From Bacillus testis (GTDB taxonomy: Bacteria; Bacillota; Bacilli; Bacillales; DSM-1321), in assembly GCF_001243895.1 (NCBI RefSeq), contig NZ_LN851186.1, positions 3,348,696 through 3,412,695 on the forward strand: DNA of 64,000 nucleotides, read 5' to 3'. This document shows positions 16,231-23,909 of the stretch, piece after piece. Numbering within the stretch: the first letter of the stretch is position 1; every line of letters starts with the position of its first letter. Both the position numbers and the translations under genes were made by a program. The notes below the pieces were generated by a model. It did not search any database. It was given only the letters and a program-made list of their open reading frames with translations, and had not been told where the DNA came from.

Positions 16231-17763
16231 TTACTTCTTAGCTATGTCGACGATTCTTCCTTCAACTTCAGGAGAGATCGTTTGATTTGGTTGTGCCTTC
16301 AGATAGTCAGAGAATATCTCCCAATCAACAAAACCAGGTTCACTTACACGTCCCTCTTCGTATGCTTTTTTGAGGATTGGATAGTCATCCCCTCCGCGGG
16401 CCGTGAATACATTTGTCGCCACCATATATTTTTCCGTATCTACCAACGGCGTCTCTTTGCCGTCTTTTATGATATTCACGGATACGACACGGCTTCCCGC
16501 CGGCTTCGAGCTGTCATATTGGTATTTCACCCCTGCTACTTGAAGGAATCCTCCATCGGCAGCAGGCGCTGATTTGACACTGCGCTCTAAAATGCCTTTT
16601 AGTTCAGTTCCGGACAATTCAACCAAGCCGAGCGCATTCCCGAATGGCAGTACAGTCAAAACATCTGCGATCGAGATATTTCCGGCTGGGATTGTCGTAC
16701 GGACACCGCCGCCGTTTTGCAGGGCAATGACCGTATCCTTATTGATGGTTTTGGCTTTGGCCAACATGCCATCTGCAATCAAGTCTCCTAGATTGGTTTC
16801 CATCGTCCGGGCAGGCGGGTTGCCGCCAATCAAATCAACGGAGGATTTGGCGACAATTTGCTTTTTCATCTCGTCAACAGCCGGTTTGTATGTTGAATTT
16901 AACAGGTCAGCCGCTTCCTTGTCCTCCTGGATGATGTAATTGCCTTTCTCATCTTTGGCATCGATTTCAATCAGCTTACCGTCATGCTTGGTGATGACAC
17001 CTTTGCCATCAAATGTGACATTCAGCGTTCCGAGATACTTATTGTATTCGTTTGCCTGCACGATGACAGTAGGCGCAGCGAAATGCTTCACGACATCCGG
17101 CTCAGACATCTTATAATGGTCATGGCCTCCTACAATGATATCAATCCCTTCCACTCTATTAGCTAGGATAGAATCATTGTCGCCGCCGCCATCCTTATAA
17201 CCGATATGGTTAACAGCAATGATTTTATTGATGCCTTGTTCCTCGAATACTGCAACGGATTTTTTTGCCGCATCAATATAGTCTTCAAAAGCGATACTGC
17301 CAGGGCTTGAAATAGTGGCTGTTTCTGCAGTTGTCAAACCGAATATGCCGACTTTTTGGCCATTGATTGTTTTCACGATGCCATTATAAATCTGGCCATT
17401 TTGCGGTGAAGACGTATATGTTCGATGAAAGTATGGCTTCATTAATTCATCTTTGGCAAAGTCGACATTAGCACTGACAAACGGGAATGAGGCCTTCTTC
17501 ACAAATTCCACAAGCGTTTTAGACCCCTCGTCAAATTCATGGTTTCCGAATGTCATGGCATCATATTTAGCCAGTTTCATGAAGTCGAGATCAGCCTGTC
17601 CCTTGAACTTATTGAAATATAATGTTCCAGAGAAAACATCACCGGCACTCAAGAGAACGTTATTAGGGTGTTCCTCTCTTTGCTGTTTGATGGCCGAGAT
17701 GGTGCGTGCGATCCCATCCAGATTTGCATGGGTATCATTGGTATGCAACACGGTTAAATCCAT
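16231..17763 (-). CDS. 5'-nucleotidase / bifunctional metallophosphatase without signal peptide
   Basis: A 510-residue UshA-like enzyme. The N-terminal metallophosphatase domain has metal motifs LHTNDTHAN (residues 4-12), SAGDVFSG, TFGNHEFDEG, VNHIGY and GGHDHY. The C-terminal substrate domain has LQNGGGVRTTIP and ARGGDDYP. It should remove phosphate from nucleotides or related esters. Secreted relatives carry a signal peptide; here the frame closes immediately before MDLTVL, the ribosome site is poor, and a group II intron end lies directly upstream. The signal peptide may have been lost, or the enzyme may be cytoplasmic like YunD. An SLH protein follows. Confidence 0.85.
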   Translation of the reverse strand: MDLTVLHTNDTHANLDGIARTISAIKQQREEHPNNVLLSAGDVFSGTLYFNKFKGQADLDFMKLAKYDAMTFGNHEFDEGSKTLVEFVKKASFPFVSANVDFAKDELMKPYFHRTYTSSPQNGQIYNGIVKTINGQKVGIFGLTTAETATISSPGSIAFEDYIDAAKKSVAVFEEQGINKIIAVNHIGYKDGGGDNDSILANRVEGIDIIVGGHDHYKMSEPDVVKHFAAPTVIVQANEYNKYLGTLNVTFDGKGVITKHDGKLIEIDAKDEKGNYIIQEDKEAADLLNSTYKPAVDEMKKQIVAKSSVDLIGGNPPARTMETNLGDLIADGMLAKAKTINKDTVIALQNGGGVRTTIPAGNISIADVLTVLPFGNALGLVELSGTELKGILERSVKSAPAADGGFLQVAGVKYQYDSSKPAGSRVVSVNIIKDGKETPLVDTEKYMVATNVFTARGGDDYPILKKAYEEGRVSEPGFVDWEIFSDYLKAQPNQTISPEVEGRIVDIAKK

Positions 17764-17840
17764 GCCATTCCCAGTTCACACTGGGCTGACACCGTACGGG
17801 CGCCTTTCAGCGCATACGGCGTTCCATCAATATTGGCACA
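17764..17840 (-). mobile_element. group II intron 3'-end remnant (domains V and VI)
   Basis: The minus strand at 17822-17789 folds exactly as domain V. A 9-bp lower stem pairs ACGCCGTAT with GTACGGTGT, a two-base CC bulge follows, and a 5-bp upper stem (GCGCT/GGCGC) carries a GAAA tetraloop, 34 bases in all. It carries a CGC catalytic triad as in class C introns. Domain VI follows as CCCAGT/ACTGGG with loop GTGA, ending near the nucleotidase ATG. Domains I-IV and a maturase gene are absent; the next gene starts within 210 bases. A 31-codon frame (17754-17849) crossing it is not a gene. Confidence 0.7.
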
Positions 17841-17974
17841 AGATGTCATTCTTCCCAATCCTTATTATAATGGCTAATCGCTGAATATGGTAATTTTACT
17901 TAGTTGTGTGGGACTGATTAAAGTTTCACTCTATAATCCCAATATAGGAGTTATTTGAAATATCCTCGGAATAC

Positions 17975-18009
17975 AAAAAAGCCCATGCACCGCCAAGTGG
18001 GCATAGGCC
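17975..18009 (-). terminator. terminator of the DUF1904 gene
   Basis: GCCTATGCCCAC pairs with GTGCATGGGC, followed by six T on the minus strand. Confidence 0.85.
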
Positions 18010-18031
18010 ATTTTGATAAGCGCATCCATCA

Positions 18032-18364
18032 CTATTCGGCGCAGCTTTCTCCATTCATATAGTAGCCTTCCTCCCGATAAATATTGAAGGCAACTTCTAC
18101 TTCTTCCATTCCTAAGCCTAGAACATGCTTTGTAAGGATACCGGCGAAGGCATCTCTTACCTTCCGTCCCCTTTCAAACCATTCTACTTCAATAAACGGA
18201 TACATCTCCGTTGTTTGGCCATCAAAGATGTACGTTGAATGCACGCATTCCAAAGTAAAATTGTCTGTACCGCACTCGCACAACTTAGCCAATTCCTCTA
18301 CTAATGGTTTACTGATTTCTTTTATCTGTTCTACCGAAATTCCTCTAAAACGGATTTGAGGCAT
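18032..18364 (-). CDS. DUF1904 family protein
   Basis: A 110-residue soluble protein starting MPQIRFRGISVEQ, with a tautomerase-like alternation of strands and helices and an ending rich in Glu and Tyr. It matches the DUF1904 family, for which I know no proven function. The frame opens at 18382, but ATG 18364 has the strong site AGGAGGAAAAAAG directly before it. Single gene with its own terminator. Confidence 0.75.
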   Translation of the reverse strand: MPQIRFRGISVEQIKEISKPLVEELAKLCECGTDNFTLECVHSTYIFDGQTTEMYPFIEVEWFERGRKVRDAFAGILTKHVLGLGMEEVEVAFNIYREEGYYMNGESCAE

Positions 18365-18524
18365 CTTTTTTCCTCCTGTCACGGACCGCTTTTATTGATC
18401 TTTATTATTTTGTCGTTATCTTACCATAATCATTACATTTCTCAAATAGCATTCCTATTTTACTTTCTGTTCTTTTTACGTTATCTTAAGTACACAAAAC
18501 TAAAGATTAAAGGTGTGCTTATTG

Positions 18525-19223
18525 TTGCGAATTAATAAATTTATCGGTGAATCAGGAATAACTTCCAGACGCGGGGCAGACAAATTGATTGCCGAACGGC
18601 GAGTAACCATAAATGGGGCCATTGCCGAGCTGGGAAGCCGCGTGGAAGAAGGGGATGATGTCCGAGTCGACGGCAAACCAATTAAGACGGAGAAGCAGCT
18701 TGTTTATATAGCCCTTAACAAGCCGGTCGGGATCACTTCAACTACAGAAAGACATATAAAAGGCAATATTGTCGATTTTGTCAACCATCCATTGCGCATC
18801 TTCCATATTGGCCGTCTCGATAAAGAATCAGAGGGCTTGATTCTTATGACCAATGACGGAGATATTGTAAACGAAATATTGCGGGCTGAAAATAAGCATG
18901 AAAAAGAATATATCGTTACAGTTAATAAACCGATCACTGCCCAGTTTCTCAAACAAATGGCAAGCGGCGTGGAGATCCTGGATACAAAAACACTGCCCTG
19001 CAAGGTTGTCCAAATGTCCAAATATGTTTTTAAAATCATTTTGACACAAGGTTTGAACCGGCAGATCCGCCGGATGTGTGCAGCATTGGGCTACGAGGTA
19101 AAAAGTCTGCAACGGATACGTATTATGAATATTCGTCTTGACGGCCTTAAAGTCGGTCAATGGCGCGACCTGACGCCAAAAGAACTGGATCAATTGTTCA
19201 AAGACCTGAATTACAAAAGATAA
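18525..19223 (+). CDS. rluF: RluF-type 23S rRNA pseudouridine synthase
   Basis: About 232 residues with an S4 RNA-binding domain (1-55, [21 protein letters not shown]) and an RsuA/RluB/E/F catalytic domain. [17 protein letters not shown] carries the catalytic Asp and GLNRQIRRM the conserved C-terminal motif. By similarity to B. subtilis YjbC and E. coli RluF it modifies 23S rRNA around U2604. The frame opens with a GTG that overlaps the ribosome site AAAGG; TTG 18525 (or 18522) is the likely start. Its TAA stop begins a partial copy of the dispersed repeat. Confidence 0.85.
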   Translation: MRINKFIGESGITSRRGADKLIAERRVTINGAIAELGSRVEEGDDVRVDGKPIKTEKQLVYIALNKPVGITSTTERHIKGNIVDFVNHPLRIFHIGRLDKESEGLILMTNDGDIVNEILRAENKHEKEYIVTVNKPITAQFLKQMASGVEILDTKTLPCKVVQMSKYVFKIILTQGLNRQIRRMCAALGYEVKSLQRIRIMNIRLDGLKVGQWRDLTPKELDQLFKDLNYKR

Positions 19224-19310
19224 AGTGAAACTTAGATTGGGCTTGGGGTTCATTCACTCCCAACCGATCACTAGATTTACTCTCAGGCTGAAGTGGCCAG
19301 TGAAAACGGG
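19221..19310 (+). repeat. dispersed structured repeat, copy 2 (partial)
   Basis: Starts on the rluF TAA (TAAAGTGAAACTTAGATTGG). Hairpin I is kept with changed bases (GATTGG..TTGGG paired with CCCAA.CCGATC). The second half has decayed. Confidence 0.7.
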
Positions 19311-19403
19311 ATAATAAGATATTGAAAAAGGATGGCCATCAGCATTATTAACGGGTTCTCTTTTGAGGTGCAAAAATAGAAAAAACACCTAAAATAGTAC
19401 ATG

Positions 19404-19442
19404 AAAAAGCAGAGTTATTTACATATAATAACTCTGCTTTTT
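19404..19442. terminator. bidirectional terminator between rluF and the XRE gene
   Basis: AAAAAGCAGAGTTATT pairs with AATAACTCTGCTTTTT over a 7-base loop. Confidence 0.9.
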
Positions 19443-19450
19443 ATACATTC

Positions 19451-19660
19451 CTAATCAAAATAAAACATATCTTCAAATTTTTTATCCAGAGCAATACATA
19501 AGATTAATGCCAATTTTGCTGTGGGACTAAATTGACCAGTTTCAATTGAACTAATTGTTTGACGAGATACACCGACTATCTTAGCTAAATCTCCTTGGGA
19601 TAGGTTTTTTTCTGCTCTTGCAACTTTTAATCTATTCTTTAAAATCAAATTTTCATTCAT
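19451..19660 (-). CDS. small XRE-family HTH regulator
   Basis: A 69-residue protein that is almost entirely a helix-turn-helix: RLKVARAEKNLSQGDLAKIVG, then VSRQTISSIETGQFSPTAKL as turn and recognition helix, ending EDMFYFD. This is the compact regulator type usually found with a small membrane protein, which is what precedes it by five bases here. It probably autoregulates the pair. What signal it answers is unknown. Confidence 0.85.
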   Translation of the reverse strand: MNENLILKNRLKVARAEKNLSQGDLAKIVGVSRQTISSIETGQFSPTAKLALILCIALDKKFEDMFYFD

Positions 19661-19665
19661 TACTT

Positions 19666-19983
19666 TTAAATCACCCCAATCACATAAGCTGTAATGAATC
19701 CAACCGTTGTGATTGCTCCCATAATTGTATTTATAAGAAAAAATTTTTTATCTGGTATTCTTTTATACTTATAAAATGATATAACAGTAAGATTAGCTGT
19801 CAAAATAGAAAGCATATCTGTTACTGGCTGGTTCGTAAACACTTTGAAGAATAGGTATAAAAATACTAATATAAATATCCCTATCATCCCTTGATAAACA
19901 GAATATTCATCTATTTTTCGTTCTCGTTCATCCATATTTTCATTTTCAAGTCGGCTTTTTTTCAAAATTTCCTCTTTATTCAA
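19666..19983 (-). CDS. small membrane protein paired with an XRE regulator (DUF6442-like)
   Basis: A 105-residue protein with a charged N-terminus (EERERKIDEYS region) and three predicted membrane helices (about 33-50, 55-72 and 84-104). This composition and the gene order (membrane protein then compact XRE regulator) recur in Firmicutes. The family has no proven role. Start ATG follows AAAGGAAAGGAGTTG. Confidence 0.7.
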   Translation of the reverse strand: MNKEEILKKSRLENENMDERERKIDEYSVYQGMIGIFILVFLYLFFKVFTNQPVTDMLSILTANLTVISFYKYKRIPDKKFFLINTIMGAITTVGFITAYVIGVI

Positions 19984-20184
19984 TTAAAACAACTCCTTTC
20001 CTTTAAAACGACTTCTTTCCTTTATTAAGGATAGAATATCATATACAATTCGCAATGCAAATAAAACTTGTCATACTATATATAAAACTTTACATATTTA
20101 CTATAAAACCTATCAACAATAAAGAATGCGAATTGCTATGCAAATTGATGTACTAAAAAAGGGTACATCCTGTTATATCAATAA

Positions 20185-20228
20185 AAATAGGGTGCGAAAT
20201 CAATAGCGATTTCATACCCTATTTGTTT
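20185..20228. terminator. orphan terminator-like hairpin
   Basis: AAATAGGGT.CGAAATC pairs with GATTTC..ACCCTATTT, T-rich on both strands. No gene in either direction clearly uses it. The 20000-20300 stretch holds nothing else. Confidence 0.45.
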
Positions 20229-20303
20229 CGTTATTTGATAATTTGCACCCGAAAAGAGAACCTGTTACCAGCATTGTAGGGCCATCTTTTTTTATATTAG
20301 AAT

Positions 20304-20330
20304 GTTTAGGCGCCTTCTGATTCCGGGTAT
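20304..20330 (+). promoter_or_regulatory. sigma-B promoter of the alcohol dehydrogenase gene
   Basis: GTTTAG, 15-base spacer, GGGTAT, about 55 bases before the start codon. Confidence 0.8.
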
Positions 20331-20383
20331 ATTCGTTAACTAAAGGGACATAACGAATATATATACCACTGAGGAGGATCTTA

Positions 20384-21526
20384 ATGAAAGCTGTCACGTT
20401 CCAAGGAGCAAAAGATATTCAAGTAAAAGAAGTCGAAGATCCCAAATTACAGAAGAAGGATGACATCATTGTCCGTATCACATCCACGGCTATATGCGGC
20501 TCTGATCTCCATATTTATCAAGGGGCCATCCCTGCCCATAAAGATTATGTCATCGGCCACGAACCCATGGGAATTGTTGAAGAAGTCGGACCCGAAGTCA
20601 CCAAAGTCAAAAAGGGCGACCGCATCGTTCTTCCATTCAACGTATCCTGCGGACATTGCTACTACTGCACCCATGATATGGAAAGCCAATGTGATAATTC
20701 GAACAAGTCCAAACCGGAAATAGATACAGGCGGCTATTTTGGTTTTACGGAGCGCTACGGCAATTATCCAGGAGGACAAGCCGAATATTTGCGCGTTCCT
20801 TATGGAAACTTTATGCCTTTCGTTATTCCTGAATCCTGTGAACTTGAAGATGAGGCGGTATTATTTTTATCCGACGTTCTTCCAACCGCTTATTGGAGTG
20901 TTGAAAATTCAGGCATGAAACCAGGTGACACGGTCGTTGTCCTAGGGTGCGGCCCCGTTGGATTAATGACCCAAAAATTTGCTTGGATGAAGGGAGCGAA
21001 GCGTGTCATCGCAGTAGACCGCGTCCCTTACCGTCTTGAGCATGCCAAAAAAATGAACAATGTGGAAGCAATCAATTTCGAGGATTACAGCGATACAGGC
21101 GCTTTCATCAAAGAAACAACGCATGGAGGCGCGGATGTGGTCATTGATTGCGTAGGAATGGATGGAAAGAAAAGCCCTCTCGAAGCCGTTGAACAAAAAC
21201 TTAAGCTCCAAGGAGGGACATTGAGCCCAATCAAGATCGGAATAAATTCGGTCCGCAAATTTGGTACGATCCAATTAACCGGCGTATATGGTTCAATGTA
21301 TAATATGTTCCCTCTTGGCAGCCTATTTGAACGGAATATAACGTTGACAATGGGGCAAGCACCAGTCATCCACTATATGCCGAAACTTTTCAAAATGATC
21401 TCTGAAGGAAAAATTGACCCAACTGAGATCATATCCCACAAAATTCCTTTAGAGGATGCCAGTAATGCATATAAAATTTTTAATGAAAAACAAGATGAAT
21501 GTATCAAGGTTGTTTTAAAACCATAA
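20384..21526 (+). CDS. zinc-dependent alcohol dehydrogenase (formaldehyde-dehydrogenase-like MDR)
   Basis: A 380-residue medium-chain dehydrogenase. Catalytic zinc ligands are Cys and Asp in AICGSDLH and the His-Glu of VIGHEPMGIVEEVG. Structural-zinc cysteines lie in SCGHCYYC and ESQC. The Rossmann motif is VVLGCGPVGL near residue 185. It resembles the glutathione-independent formaldehyde dehydrogenase and AdhB group, acting on small alcohols or aldehydes with NAD. A sigma-B promoter and GAGGAGG ribosome site make it a general-stress gene. The TAA stop begins a dispersed repeat. Confidence 0.88.
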   Translation: MKAVTFQGAKDIQVKEVEDPKLQKKDDIIVRITSTAICGSDLHIYQGAIPAHKDYVIGHEPMGIVEEVGPEVTKVKKGDRIVLPFNVSCGHCYYCTHDMESQCDNSNKSKPEIDTGGYFGFTERYGNYPGGQAEYLRVPYGNFMPFVIPESCELEDEAVLFLSDVLPTAYWSVENSGMKPGDTVVVLGCGPVGLMTQKFAWMKGAKRVIAVDRVPYRLEHAKKMNNVEAINFEDYSDTGAFIKETTHGGADVVIDCVGMDGKKSPLEAVEQKLKLQGGTLSPIKIGINSVRKFGTIQLTGVYGSMYNMFPLGSLFERNITLTMGQAPVIHYMPKLFKMISEGKIDPTEIISHKIPLEDASNAYKIFNEKQDECIKVVLKP

Positions 21527-21665
21527 AGTGAACACTAATCGGCGGGGGCATTCATCTCCCACCGATTATTCGTTGAACCAATCGGATTCTTACTGGTGCG
21601 CGCTCTCCCACATACACTTCTTTGTCAGCACTTCCGTGTTGAAGTAGAAGTCTTAGCGCCAGTTA
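21524..21665 (+). repeat. dispersed structured repeat, copy 3 (full length)
   Basis: 142 bases from the dehydrogenase TAA. Hairpin I is AATCGGCGGGGG with CTCCCACCGATT. The block GTTGAACCAATCGGATTCTT follows, then hairpin II, with ACTGGTGC pairing GCGCCAGT outside and ACTTC/GAAGT inside. It ends TCTTAGCGCCAGTTA. Confidence 0.9.
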
Positions 21666-21671
21666 AATGAC

Positions 21672-21713
21672 AAAGGGGCTCCACGCTTAAAGACAGCGGG
21701 AAGCCCCTTTTTT
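21672..21713 (+). terminator. terminator after alcohol dehydrogenase
   Basis: AAAGGGGCT pairs with AGCCCCTTT, followed by a T run. Confidence 0.85.
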
Positions 21714-21745
21714 ACTAAACAACCAAAAAGCATTTGCTACGGCAA

Positions 21746-21775
21746 AAAGAGGAAGCGGCGGCCGCTTCCTCTTTT
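21746..21775. terminator. palindromic terminator of the PfpI gene
   Basis: A 15-bp perfect palindrome (AAAGAGGAAGCGGCG and complement) with A/T ends, 14 bases past the PfpI stop. Confidence 0.85.
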
Positions 21776-21788
21776 CAATTTCTCATTC

Positions 21789-22304
21789 TTATTTAGCTAA
21801 CACAGCCAACGCTTCCCGATTAAAGGCAGGAATATCATCTGGTTGGCGGCTTGTAACCAATTGATCGTCAACTACTACTTCTTGATCCTCGAAGTTAACG
21901 CCGGCATTTTTCATATCTACCGCGATGGAGTGGTAGCCAGTCGCTTTTTTGCCATTAAGCACTTCAGCAGTGATTAGCAATTGTGGACCATGGCAAATTG
22001 CGAAGATTGGTTTATTAGCATCCGCAAATGATTTAGCGAATTTCACAAAGCGTTCATCTCCGCGCAATTGGTCAGGGGAGAAACCTCCTGGAATGAACAA
22101 AGCATCGAAATCTTCCGCTTTTACGTCATCGATTCCTTTGTCTATTTTCACTTCTGCTTCACCCTGTTTGCCTTTGACTGTTGCTCCTGCTTCTTTTTCT
22201 ATTGTTACAACCTCATGGCCCTCTTTTTTAAATGCTTCCGCAGGTTGAGTATACTCAACGTCTTCGAAATAGTTTGTTAGAACAGTTGCAATCTTTTTAC
22301 CCAT
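21789..22304 (-). CDS. DJ-1/PfpI-family stress protein
   Basis: A 171-residue DJ-1/PfpI domain protein like B. subtilis YfkM and YraA. The nucleophile elbow is FAICHGPQLL with Cys near residue 104 and an adjacent His. LFIPGGFSPDQL and the conserved Glu of NYFEDVEY complete the usual pocket. Relatives act as glyoxalases, deglycases or chaperone-like stress proteins; the exact reaction is not decided by sequence. A sigma-B promoter lies upstream. It faces the alcohol dehydrogenase gene, which is also sigma-B-controlled. Confidence 0.88.
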   Translation of the reverse strand: MGKKIATVLTNYFEDVEYTQPAEAFKKEGHEVVTIEKEAGATVKGKQGEAEVKIDKGIDDVKAEDFDALFIPGGFSPDQLRGDERFVKFAKSFADANKPIFAICHGPQLLITAEVLNGKKATGYHSIAVDMKNAGVNFEDQEVVVDDQLVTSRQPDDIPAFNREALAVLAK

Positions 22305-22347
22305 AATATGAACATCCCTCTTTCTTTTTTTTGGTTATACTATGTGT

Positions 22348-22372
22348 TTACCCGGTAACCACGTCTTTAATC
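22348..22372 (-). promoter_or_regulatory. sigma-B promoter of the PfpI gene
   Basis: Minus-strand GATTAA, 13-base spacer, GGGTAA; one mismatch to consensus in the -35. The leader would be about 37 bases. Confidence 0.75.
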
Positions 22373-22568
22373 ATAGAATAATAAAGTCTGAAAACTTCTA
22401 CATGCCCTATTATGTCGGCCATTACAAAAAATCCCCTATCTTTCTTTTGTTTCTCGGCTTACAATAAGGAATAAGTCATAACAGCTATTAAATAACCATA
22501 TGCTTGTCCATACTGGTTATGTGCATATGCTCTAACGTGGCACTTTTGAAAATTGAGGTGATTGCATT

Positions 22569-23666
22569 TTGTCCAGCGGTAAATTTAAGAATTGGTCTTT
22601 ACAAATTCTCATTTTATTGACGATTATTTTTGTATCTACCAAAATATCCTTCCTGCTCGAACCGATCGGCATCTTTTTCTCTACGCTGTTCTTCCCTTTA
22701 TTGATTTCAGGATTTCTATTTTTCATTTTCAACCCTGTCCTGAAAATATTGCAGAAATGGCTGAAGCTGCCTAGGATTATCGCCATCATTTTACTATATG
22801 TCCTTGTGATTGCGTTGATTTCCCTAGTGATAGGCAATATTGTGCCAATCATTACGAAGCAGATTTCTGCTTTTATTGAAGCTATTCCTGTTTACGGCAA
22901 ACAGATTGAACAATTCTTTGATAGATTGACCGATTCCAAAGACATCCAGACGCTTTTAGCGAATGACTATATTTCTCTGGAAACCTTCCAACATAAACTG
23001 ACGGAATTCATGAATACACTGCCCGGTAAAATCACCAATGGCGTGTTCGGCATCTTTGGCTTCGTGACAAATGCAACGATTACGATTGTCACAGTTCCTG
23101 TCTTGCTGTTTTACATGTTCAAAGATGGCCATCGCCTTCCGGTAGCGTTGGCGAAGTTTATACCCGGTTCCTACCGTAGAGAGGGATTAAAAATCATTGA
23201 AGACGTAGGAACAACTTTATCCAACTATATCAGTGGCCAAGTTACTGTTGCCTGCTGTGTGGGTATCCTGTCCCTGATCGGATTCCTGATTATTGACGTT
23301 CCCTATGCTCTTGTCATGGCGTTGATTGTCGCTGTAACGAATATCATCCCATATGTTGGCCCCATTCTTGGGGGCGCGCCGGCAGTGATTGTAGCCTTAT
23401 TTGATTCTCCTTTCCAGGCAGTGCTGGTTGTCATTGTCATCACAATCGCCCAGCAGCTAGAAGGGAACTTCCTGTCTCCATTGATTCTCGGCAAAACCCT
23501 TGATATTCACCCTGTTACCGTCATTGTGATGCTTCTTGTCGCCGGCAATATTGCCGGAGTCATCGGAATGGTACTGGCAGTGCCAACTTATGCTGTCTGC
23601 AAAACGATTATTTTAAGCATGATCAAATTGCTGAATGCACGCAAGCAAGCAGAGTTAGAAACCTAA
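22569..23666 (+). CDS. AI-2E family transporter
   Basis: A 365-residue membrane protein of the AI-2E (TqsA/PerM/YdbI) family: two helices near the start, a soluble segment (about 80-145), then six helices. The family stretch IVAVTNIIPYVGPILGGAPA is near residue 250 and GNFLSPLILGK near 298. Members export autoinducer-2 or act as Na+/H+ antiporters; which applies here is unknown. The start is TTG 22569 after GAGGTGA. Its TAA stop begins a full copy of the dispersed repeat. Confidence 0.85.
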   Translation: MSSGKFKNWSLQILILLTIIFVSTKISFLLEPIGIFFSTLFFPLLISGFLFFIFNPVLKILQKWLKLPRIIAIILLYVLVIALISLVIGNIVPIITKQISAFIEAIPVYGKQIEQFFDRLTDSKDIQTLLANDYISLETFQHKLTEFMNTLPGKITNGVFGIFGFVTNATITIVTVPVLLFYMFKDGHRLPVALAKFIPGSYRREGLKIIEDVGTTLSNYISGQVTVACCVGILSLIGFLIIDVPYALVMALIVAVTNIIPYVGPILGGAPAVIVALFDSPFQAVLVVIVITIAQQLEGNFLSPLILGKTLDIHPVTVIVMLLVAGNIAGVIGMVLAVPTYAVCKTIILSMIKLLNARKQAELET

Positions 23667-23799
23667 AGTGACATTTTAATCGGTGGGGGTTCATTCATCC
23701 TCCGCTGATTATCAATTGAACCAATCGGATTCTAACTGGCCCACTCGCACTTCTTCATCTTTGCTCTTATGTTGAAGCAGGAGTCTTAAGGCCAGTTAT
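23664..23799 (+). repeat. dispersed structured repeat, copy 4 (full length)
   Basis: Starts on the transporter TAA. Hairpin I is ATCGGTGGGGG with CCTCCGCTGAT (G-T pairs keep it). The outer stem of hairpin II is TAACTGGCC/GGCCAGTTA, a compensated version of ACTGGCGC/GCGCCAGT seen elsewhere. Confidence 0.9.
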
Positions 23800-23807
23800 A
23801 AATGAAC

Positions 23808-23848
23808 AAGAAGTGCATCACTGGATCATTAGTGATGCACTTCTTTTC
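23808..23848 (+). terminator. terminator after the AI-2E transporter
   Basis: AAGAAGTGCATCACT pairs with AGTGATGCACTTCTT; it lies after the repeat, so the repeat would be in the 3' UTR. Confidence 0.85.
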
Positions 23849-23909
23849 ATTTACAATATGACATGCCATCGTCACTTCTCCTTATCAGGCGCTTCCGCTT
23901 GTAGTACAC

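Noticed and set aside
17754..17849. A 31-codon frame with a good-looking ribosome site upstream of the nucleotidase
   Set aside because: It crosses the domain V helix of a group II intron remnant; its sequence follows from that RNA.
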